Shown here one piece after another: positions 59,090 through 64,000 of a stretch of 64,000 bases of DNA. The DNA comes from Rhizobium sp. Root1334 (GTDB lineage: Bacteria; Pseudomonadota; Alphaproteobacteria; Rhizobiales; Rhizobiaceae). The stretch lies in the NCBI RefSeq assembly GCF_001426665.1, contig NZ_LMEY01000001.1, positions 871,000 to 934,999 on the forward strand, written 5' to 3'. The notes beneath the pieces were generated by a model that was not told the DNA's origin, searched no databases, and was given only the letters and a program-made list of their open reading frames with translations. The first letter of the stretch is position 1. Each line of letters opens with the position of its first letter. The position numbers and the translations under genes were made by a program.

Positions 59090-59854
59090 ATGACAACCAA
59101 AGACGATCGCCAGGAATTTGAAGCGCACAAGCAGGAGATGTGCCTGGCGCTTGGCAAGGATACGCAACTCTTCAAGCAGTCGCTCGATACGATGATTGCG
59201 CTGGATACCTACGATTACTCCTATCTCTGGAGCTGGATGGGCGTACCGATTATCCAGCTGCCGGCCGATATCATGGCGACGCAGGAGATCATCTGGAACA
59301 CCCGGCCCGACATCATCATCGAAACCGGCGTCGCGCGCGGCGGCTCGATGATCTTCATGGCCTCTCTGCTGGCGATGACCGGCAATGACAAGGGCAAGGT
59401 GATCGGCGTCGATATCGACATCCGCGCCCATAACCGCGACGCGATCGAGACCCATCCGATGGCGAGCCGTATCGCGCTTATCGAAGGCGGCTCCGTCGAC
59501 GGCAGCACCCTGCAGGCCGTCCGTGATCTCATCCCTGACGGTGCAAGGGTCATGGTGGTTCTCGACAGCGACCATTCCTACGACCACGTGCTGGCCGAAT
59601 GCCGCGCCTATGGTCCCCTTGTGACGCCCGGTTGCTATCTGGTGGTCGCCGATACGGCCGTTGGGCATGTGGAAGAAGAACAGTCTCCGAAAAAACGCTC
59701 GAAATCCTGGTTCCGAGGCAACGATCCTTTGACTGCCGTCAACGACTATCTCCAGGAAAACGACCGCTTCCAGGCCGATCCAGTGATCAACGGGAAGCTC
59801 GTGTTGGCATCGTCTCCGGGCGGATACTGCATCCGTCTACCCGACGCCGCCTGA
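59090..59854 (+). CDS. CmcI-like (cephalosporin hydroxylase family) SAM-dependent protein
   Basis: A 254-residue protein of the CmcI family, whose members are mostly SAM-dependent O-methyltransferases of antibiotics and glycolipids. The SAM-binding motif is IIIETGVARGGSMIFMA, followed by VIGVDIDIR, and the acidic metal site is in MVVLDSDHSYDHVLAECRAY. It ends with GGYCIRLPDAA. The ATG at 59090 has AAAGG about 11 bases upstream; ATG at 59069 is an alternative without a ribosome site. It likely methylates a sugar or similar product of the two preceding genes. Confidence 0.75.
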   Translation: MTTKDDRQEFEAHKQEMCLALGKDTQLFKQSLDTMIALDTYDYSYLWSWMGVPIIQLPADIMATQEIIWNTRPDIIIETGVARGGSMIFMASLLAMTGNDKGKVIGVDIDIRAHNRDAIETHPMASRIALIEGGSVDGSTLQAVRDLIPDGARVMVVLDSDHSYDHVLAECRAYGPLVTPGCYLVVADTAVGHVEEEQSPKKRSKSWFRGNDPLTAVNDYLQENDRFQADPVINGKLVLASSPGGYCIRLPDAA

Positions 59855-59873
59855 CACGCAGTCTTCATTGCTC

Positions 59874-59909
59874 AAGGCCTGCGTTCTGTTGGTGCAGAAC
59901 GCAGGCCTT
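59874..59909 (+). terminator. 15-bp hairpin between convergent genes
   Basis: AAGGCCTGCGTTCTG (59874-59888) pairs perfectly with CAGAACGCAGGCCTT (59895-59909) around TTGGTG. It lies 20 bases after the CmcI-like stop and 64 before the end of the convergent phosphoesterase gene, so it can serve either strand. The T-run is short. Confidence 0.7.
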
Positions 59910-59972
59910 TGCATGCCTGTATCGTAAATTTGGGGCAAGGGGAATGGCCAGGATCCTCGCCATCCGCCGCAA

Positions 59973-60662
59973 TCAGACGGCGAGCGTAATCCTGTCGATC
60001 CTGCCGCCGATCTGTGCGCCGATGTAAAGGTTTTCGTAGAATCTCGCCTCGAACCCTGCTTCCTTCATGTGGAATGCAGTCTCATCGATGTCGTACTCGA
60101 CCCGGCGCAACTCTATATGTCCATCCTCGAACGTCGCAAACGCAGCGCGCGGATCACCATCACGCGGCTGCCCGACGGCGCCAGGATTGCAGAACGTCTT
60201 GCCGTTCACGTCGAGCAGAACCTGTACATGGGTATGCCCGGCAAAGAACGTCTCGGCCTCCACGGGAATATCCGTCTCGGCAATAGCATAAAGATACTGA
60301 TCGACCGGGTCCTGCCAGCCTCCGTGGATGAAATAGATCGCCCCGTCGATGATGTAGGAACGCGACTGCGCGAGCCAAGCGATTTGCTCCGGCGAAATGA
60401 TGCCGCGCTGGTACTCGGTAATGTCGGAGACCAGTTTCGAGCGCGGGCAGCCCTCGCCGCTGACAATGTAATGATCATGATTGCCGAGGATATTGACGAC
60501 GCCTCGATCGCGCAGCAGGTCAACGCATTCGCCGGGTTGAGCATAATATCCAACGACATCACCAAGCGAGATGACCGTTTCGCAGCCAAGTGTATCTATC
60601 TTTTCCAGCACCGCTTTCAGCGCTGGAAGATTACCGTGAACGTCCGAAATGATCGCGATCAT
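59973..60662 (-). CDS. metallophosphoesterase (YfcE/MJ0936-like)
   Basis: A 229-residue calcineurin-like phosphoesterase. The metal motifs DVHGN (7-11), GDVVG, GNHDH, HGG and GHTH are all present and in order. Relatives are small phosphodiesterases with loose specificity. Its start overlaps the stop of the ATP-grasp gene (ATGA), which ties it to that operon; it may remove a phosphate from the pathway product or a by-product. It is last in the leftward unit. Confidence 0.87.
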   Translation of the reverse strand: MIAIISDVHGNLPALKAVLEKIDTLGCETVISLGDVVGYYAQPGECVDLLRDRGVVNILGNHDHYIVSGEGCPRSKLVSDITEYQRGIISPEQIAWLAQSRSYIIDGAIYFIHGGWQDPVDQYLYAIAETDIPVEAETFFAGHTHVQVLLDVNGKTFCNPGAVGQPRDGDPRAAFATFEDGHIELRRVEYDIDETAFHMKEAGFEARFYENLYIGAQIGGRIDRITLAV

Positions 60663-61654
60663 GTCACCACAAGATCTTCATAGTAACGCCAGCCACGTCC
60701 CAGGCGGATCTCGGGCAGCGGCGGTCTCTTACCCCACAGATAATATTCAACCGACATGGCAGCCTCGTTATACCCGAAAGCTGCCCGCAGCGACGTGCTA
60801 CTGGAAAAACGCGGATTGATCTCCAGAAGATAAGGCGTCTCGCCGTCCATGCGGAACTGGTAGTTCGTCGGCCCGACCGGTTTGAAGATTGCTGCAAGCC
60901 GGGTCACTGCCTCAGCAAGGACAGGGTGATCGACAACCTCGGCATACTGGGTATTGCCGGCAACCGACAGCTTTCGCTTAAAGATGATCGGCATCAGCGC
61001 CGTGCCGTCGCCAAATCCGAAAGCACCGACGGTAAATTCCTGCTCATCACTCCCGATGAATTTCTGGATCAGGAATGCGTCCCTGCTCTTGCCGCTCCAG
61101 TAGTTAAAGTCGTCCTCGTCGCGCAGAAGCGCGATACCGCGCGAACCGTTGCCCTGTCGAGGTTTGAGGAGGAGCGGCAGGCCGAGATCCCGGACACATT
61201 CTGCCCAGCCAGCGCCGAGCAATGCCGGAATGACGGATAGTCCGAGCCGCTGCAGTTCCAGTCCGAAATCCCACTTGTCCTGCGCCAGTTCGATAACGTC
61301 GGGGTCGTTAAGCACGATGCGGGCATTCATATTCGCAAATGCTGCCCGGTTTCGGCTGAAGAACAGGACATCGAGTTCCAGCCCGGGCAGGACAAGATCG
61401 ACGCCTTCATCTGCCAGCAGAGTTTTCCAGAAGTCGAGATATGTGTCTGAGCTCTCATCAGCTACTGGCTTGGCAAAGAACACGTCGCACCAATAAGGCC
61501 CGATACCGTGGGGATCGCGGTCCACACCGATGATTCGCATCGGAAGCCCCGACAAACGCAGTGAGCGAATGATCCCCTGTCCGATCAGCGCACCGACCGC
61601 TGTCACCACGACGGCGATCGTGTCGCCGGGCTTTTTCACTGCGCTGTTTGGCAT
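60659..61654 (-). CDS. ATP-grasp ligase of unknown specificity (PylC/CarB-like)
   Basis: A 331-residue ATP-grasp protein. The pre-ATP-grasp region starts TIAVVVTAVGALIGQGIIRSLR. The ATP site contains LLLKPRQGNGSRGI and QKFIGSDEQEFTVGAF, and the metal/catalytic end is YLLEINPRFSSSTSLRAAFG. Such enzymes join a carboxylate to an amine or thiol through an acyl phosphate. It sits between a methyltransferase/WbqC pair and a phosphoesterase, as in clusters that decorate glycans or make small amide-linked compounds. The substrate cannot be inferred. Confidence 0.83.
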   Translation of the reverse strand: MPNSAVKKPGDTIAVVVTAVGALIGQGIIRSLRLSGLPMRIIGVDRDPHGIGPYWCDVFFAKPVADESSDTYLDFWKTLLADEGVDLVLPGLELDVLFFSRNRAAFANMNARIVLNDPDVIELAQDKWDFGLELQRLGLSVIPALLGAGWAECVRDLGLPLLLKPRQGNGSRGIALLRDEDDFNYWSGKSRDAFLIQKFIGSDEQEFTVGAFGFGDGTALMPIIFKRKLSVAGNTQYAEVVDHPVLAEAVTRLAAIFKPVGPTNYQFRMDGETPYLLEINPRFSSSTSLRAAFGYNEAAMSVEYYLWGKRPPLPEIRLGRGWRYYEDLVVT

Positions 61655-61676
61655 ATCCCGACCTGGCTGATCATGT

Positions 61677-62402
61677 TCATTGAGGCCGGGCTTCCATCAG
61701 AAGCGCCACACAGAGATCAGGGAAATCGATCCCAACGCGCAGCATAGCATCGAGATTTTCCTGGAAATCGGGGAGTGTCTTCAGGACGCCAAGTGGCAAG
61801 GGTTTAAGGTAGATGCCTTCCTCTAAGCTGACGGAGTAGCCGCGGCTCTGCACTTCATGCTTGAGCGTATCCCGGCAATATTGCCTTTTATGGCCGAAAG
61901 CATGATCATTGGCATTCAGACTGTAGATGTCGTCGATCTTGCCAAGCTCGACGCCGAGCCGCCGGTTCATTGATTTGGCGTTCGGAACGGCCACGAAGAT
62001 GCGTCCGCCCGGCTTCAGAAACCTCTTGAAGCGCTCCAAAAGCATGCCCGGATCATCCACGTGCTCGAGAATGAACCCCATGATGATGACGTCAAACCGC
62101 TCTTCTGTTTCAAACTCTTCGAAATAGGAAAAAACGACTTCGCCGGCAAAATCCGGGCTTTTCGCCTTGAACTGATCAATGACGAACTGCGACCCTTCGA
62201 TGATGACGTGGCGATCGCAGGCCGCGTTGAAAAGGCCGGGTGTAAAACCATGGCCGATCCCTAGCTCGAGGATGGAGCCGACCGAACCGAACCGCCGGAT
62301 GATGCGTTCGGGATACCAGTTGAGGATAAGATCGTTTTCGATCGCCGTTGCGGCATCCGGGCGATACTCGGTTGCAACAGCATCGAGATTTTCTGTTTTC
62401 AT
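61677..62402 (-). CDS. class I SAM-dependent methyltransferase
   Basis: A 241-residue methyltransferase. SAM motif I is ILELGIGHGF, and the later acidic and aromatic elements VIIMGFILEHVDDPG and LKPGGRIFVAVPNA match the Methyltransf_11/23 type that acts on sugars and small molecules. The ATG at 62402 has GGAAGGA about 9 bases upstream and overlaps the WbqC stop by four bases; ATG at 62420 is not supported. The conserved AKSMNRRLG after the last strand resembles O-antigen and polysaccharide methyltransferases. Confidence 0.83.
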   Translation of the reverse strand: MKTENLDAVATEYRPDAATAIENDLILNWYPERIIRRFGSVGSILELGIGHGFTPGLFNAACDRHVIIEGSQFVIDQFKAKSPDFAGEVVFSYFEEFETEERFDVIIMGFILEHVDDPGMLLERFKRFLKPGGRIFVAVPNAKSMNRRLGVELGKIDDIYSLNANDHAFGHKRQYCRDTLKHEVQSRGYSVSLEEGIYLKPLPLGVLKTLPDFQENLDAMLRVGIDFPDLCVALLMEARPQ

Positions 62403-63115
62403 TGCATAAATTCCTTCCAACCGACTGTTCCTGACTGAATCACGGTGACGCCCTGCGGGCCACGATTGGCCACGAGATCCAAAGCGGTGACGTAAGGTGT
62501 GAAGTCGCCGTGCAATTGCGGATAGGGCGTGCGCTGATAATGCATGTATTCGACTGAGATGCCTCTCTCCTCGAAAAGTTCATGATTGAGATATTTCCGT
62601 GCACCGTGCCCTGTGACGTAGATGTTTCCGCCAAGATAGTCGACTATATCGCAGACCCTCTCGCTGCTTGCGCCTGGAATCGGGAGCGTGTCCGAAGAGA
62701 GAAACCTCGGCCTGTCCAGTCCGAAATAGACGGAAAGCTCCATCATCGACCGGCGCGAAACATCCGCCACCGTTGCCGCTTCGTCGGCAAAGACGCGATC
62801 CACAAGGTTGAGCATCTCGTCGCGAAAAGGCGCCTTGCGATAGGCCTGGCGCAGCATTTCGCGATGCTTGGAACGCCAATCGATCCGGTCGTCGAGCATC
62901 ACCTCATCAATCCGTTGACCAAGATGATAATCGCGCAGCGGCAGCGTCATCCAGCCAATGCCGTTGATCCCCTTGACCTGAACACGATTGCTGAAGCTTC
63001 CTTTGGAATATTGCACATCATCATAATGAACAAAGACATCCGCCAGGCGGATTTGCTCCAGCAGACCCACCCAGGGAAAGTACATCGACTGTGAAATAAC
63101 GATGGTACGGTTCAT
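62399..63115 (-). CDS. WbqC-family protein
   Basis: A 238-residue WbqC-like protein. The N-terminus has the family pattern TIVISQSMYFPWVGLLEQIRL, followed by ADVFVHYDDVQYSKGSF and the QVKG...WMTLPLR element. WbqC proteins occur in O-antigen and other glycan loci, often beside aminotransferases and ATP-grasp proteins; their reaction is not established to my knowledge, and acylation or amino-acid attachment has been suggested only from context. The start at 63115 gives the usual family N-terminus; a start at 63130 is possible. Coupled to the methyltransferase gene. Confidence 0.82.
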   Translation of the reverse strand: MNRTIVISQSMYFPWVGLLEQIRLADVFVHYDDVQYSKGSFSNRVQVKGINGIGWMTLPLRDYHLGQRIDEVMLDDRIDWRSKHREMLRQAYRKAPFRDEMLNLVDRVFADEAATVADVSRRSMMELSVYFGLDRPRFLSSDTLPIPGASSERVCDIVDYLGGNIYVTGHGARKYLNHELFEERGISVEYMHYQRTPYPQLHGDFTPYVTALDLVANRGPQGVTVIQSGTVGWKEFMQ

Positions 63116-63241
63116 GACCCGTTCAAACATTGTGCATATGTTGTTGCATTGGTACACCGTCATAGGCTGCAGCAACCAAGGTAATCAGGCAGCCCGCAAA
63201 CGAGTCCCGACGCCTTTCTTGAGGCTGTCTACGACATCGCC

Positions 63242-64000
63242 TCAAGCCGCCCTAAAACGCTCCTGCGATTTAAACGTGAGTTCGTGCTGTGGTGCGATTA
63301 GCTGCTCTACCAGTTGATACAATTCCGCTGGGGTCTGGACGCCACCAATATCCTCATCGATCACGAGACTATCGTTGGTGACCCCCGAGAACAGTTTAGC
63401 GTCGCTTACCGGGATGTAATCTACCGGGACAAAGTCCGGTAGATATTTTCCGCCCTTCCAACGGCTGAAAACGGCTCTATACCCTTCCGCGACGGCTTCA
63501 TAAGCCGCGAAATCATCCATCATGCCGCAACTGATCCCACAAGCTTTAGCAAAATTGGTTTCCCATCCTGGGATCGGCTTATAGCCGTAAGTGGTCAGGA
63601 ACCAATTCTGGGTTTGGGCTATACAAGCGGCGAGACCGAGAGATGATGGAAATGGGAACGTCTTCATATGCGGATCATCATCGATGTTCCTGCCAACCTC
63701 GCTCATAAACAGTGCATGCCGCTCCTTGGCATCGACCACCTGTCCTATTTTCGCGGAGTTGCTTTCGACGCAGGCGCCCAGCACCGAGAACGGCCGTTCC
63801 GAGTAGAAAAAATGTTCCGCCGTTACGAGAACCTTGCAGACGTTGTCGAAATCGACGGTCGGATACTCGCAATATTTCCCTCCGAAGCGGGCCTTGATCT
63901 TGTTCATGACCTGCATGGAGACAGCACCGTGATAGAAGCCGAAGGCCATGTTCGGCGTCCCCGCCTCCCCTTTCCAGGAGAAAAATTCCCGATACAGGGC
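63242..64000 (-). CDS. GT2-type glycosyltransferase, partial (5' end outside the window)
   Basis: The reading frame stays open to the window edge, past the first internal ATG at 63949; the 17 codons beyond it read ALYREFFSWKGEAGTPN, which looks like continuing protein. The segment AFGFYHGAVS followed by FDNVCKVLVTAEHFFYSERP matches the C-terminal half of GT2 enzymes (acceptor loop with xxYHG and the AxxxxxxFxxxxRPF pattern). So this is the last 250 or so residues of a glycosyltransferase. It appears to lead the leftward cluster with WbqC (126-base gap). Confidence 0.7.
   Translation of the reverse strand, partial: ALYREFFSWKGEAGTPNMAFGFYHGAVSMQVMNKIKARFGGKYCEYPTVDFDNVCKVLVTAEHFFYSERPFSVLGACVESNSAKIGQVVDAKERHALFMSEVGRNIDDDPHMKTFPFPSSLGLAACIAQTQNWFLTTYGYKPIPGWETNFAKACGISCGMMDDFAAYEAVAEGYRAVFSRWKGGKYLPDFVPVDYIPVSDAKLFSGVTNDSLVIDEDIGGVQTPAELYQLVEQLIAPQHELTFKSQERFRAA

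Noticed and set aside
1-64000. CRISPR arrays, tRNA/rRNA genes, IS elements, prophage
   Set aside because: No regularly spaced repeats, no tRNA-like cloverleaf I could recognise, no transposase or integrase motifs in any credible reading frame.

Overview
The window looks like chromosomal DNA of a plant-associated member of the Rhizobiaceae (Rhizobium/Agrobacterium/Neorhizobium-like). The pointers are a high-GC coding style, an rkp-type capsule cluster opening with a giant RkpA polyketide/fatty-acid synthase, a fused SecDF, a RIME-like intergenic mosaic repeat (about 50583-50694), an alphaproteobacterial direct-repeat LexA box (GAAC-N7-GAAC at 72-86) and a cyanide-insensitive-type cytochrome bd operon. 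I saw no rRNA, tRNA, IS element, prophage or CRISPR array.

Layout. (1) 1-712: an SOS-type promoter driving a 60-residue protein, then a small lipoprotein. (2) 727-13372: a catabolic locus built around a divergent promoter near 5.5 kb. Leftward genes encode a DHDPS/NAL-family aldolase, a cytosolic sialidase-fold protein, an iron-type alcohol dehydrogenase and a PdxA2-like dehydrogenase. Rightward genes encode an Opp-type ABC importer (Tat-exported binding protein, two permeases, two ATPases), a DUF1537 four-carbon-acid kinase and a GntR/FadR-type regulator. (3) 13864-26748: rkpA-G-H-I-J, a type I PKS, an alpha-oxoamine synthase, a 3-ketosphinganine-reductase-like SDR, an LtaS-like membrane phosphotransferase and a KpsS-like protein. 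(4) 26779-39734: strain-variable capsule genes (two GT4 glycosyltransferases, a degenerate KpsT-like ATPase, two tandem pyruvyltransferase-family genes) followed by export and Kdo-linker genes (OMA lipoprotein, KpsE-like, KpsM-like, single-domain KpsC-like, KpsF). (5) 39876-44292: an Rrf2 regulator and a small protein behind a promoter with a large dyad, then secDF and a small membrane protein. (6) 44442-53457: a divergent arginine/guanidino-compound catabolism and uptake locus (AruI- and AruH-like enzymes, TetR, DDAH-like hydrolase, polar amino-acid ABC importer, M20 amidohydrolase). (7) 53998-56526: cydAB plus a 38-codon CydX-like gene. (8) 56737-64000: two facing gene sets for a surface glycan or small molecule (GT2-like, DegT aminotransferase and CmcI-like protein on +; partial GT2, WbqC, methyltransferase, ATP-grasp and phosphoesterase on -).

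How they work together. The most striking inference concerns region 2. The enzyme set fits complete breakdown of a glycosidically bound seven-carbon 3-deoxy-2-ulosaric acid such as Dha of plant pectin RG-II: import, release by the sialidase-fold hydrolase, aldol cleavage to pyruvate plus a C4 aldehyde-acid, reduction to D-threonate, phosphorylation by the DUF1537 kinase, and oxidation/decarboxylation by PdxA2 to dihydroxyacetone phosphate. The second notable system is rkpA-G-H, whose chemistry parallels sphingoid-base assembly: the PKS has no thioesterase, and an alpha-oxoamine synthase could release the chain onto an amino acid before a KDSR-like enzyme reduces the ketone. The product may be the lipid anchor or primer for the capsule exported by the Kps-type proteins further along.
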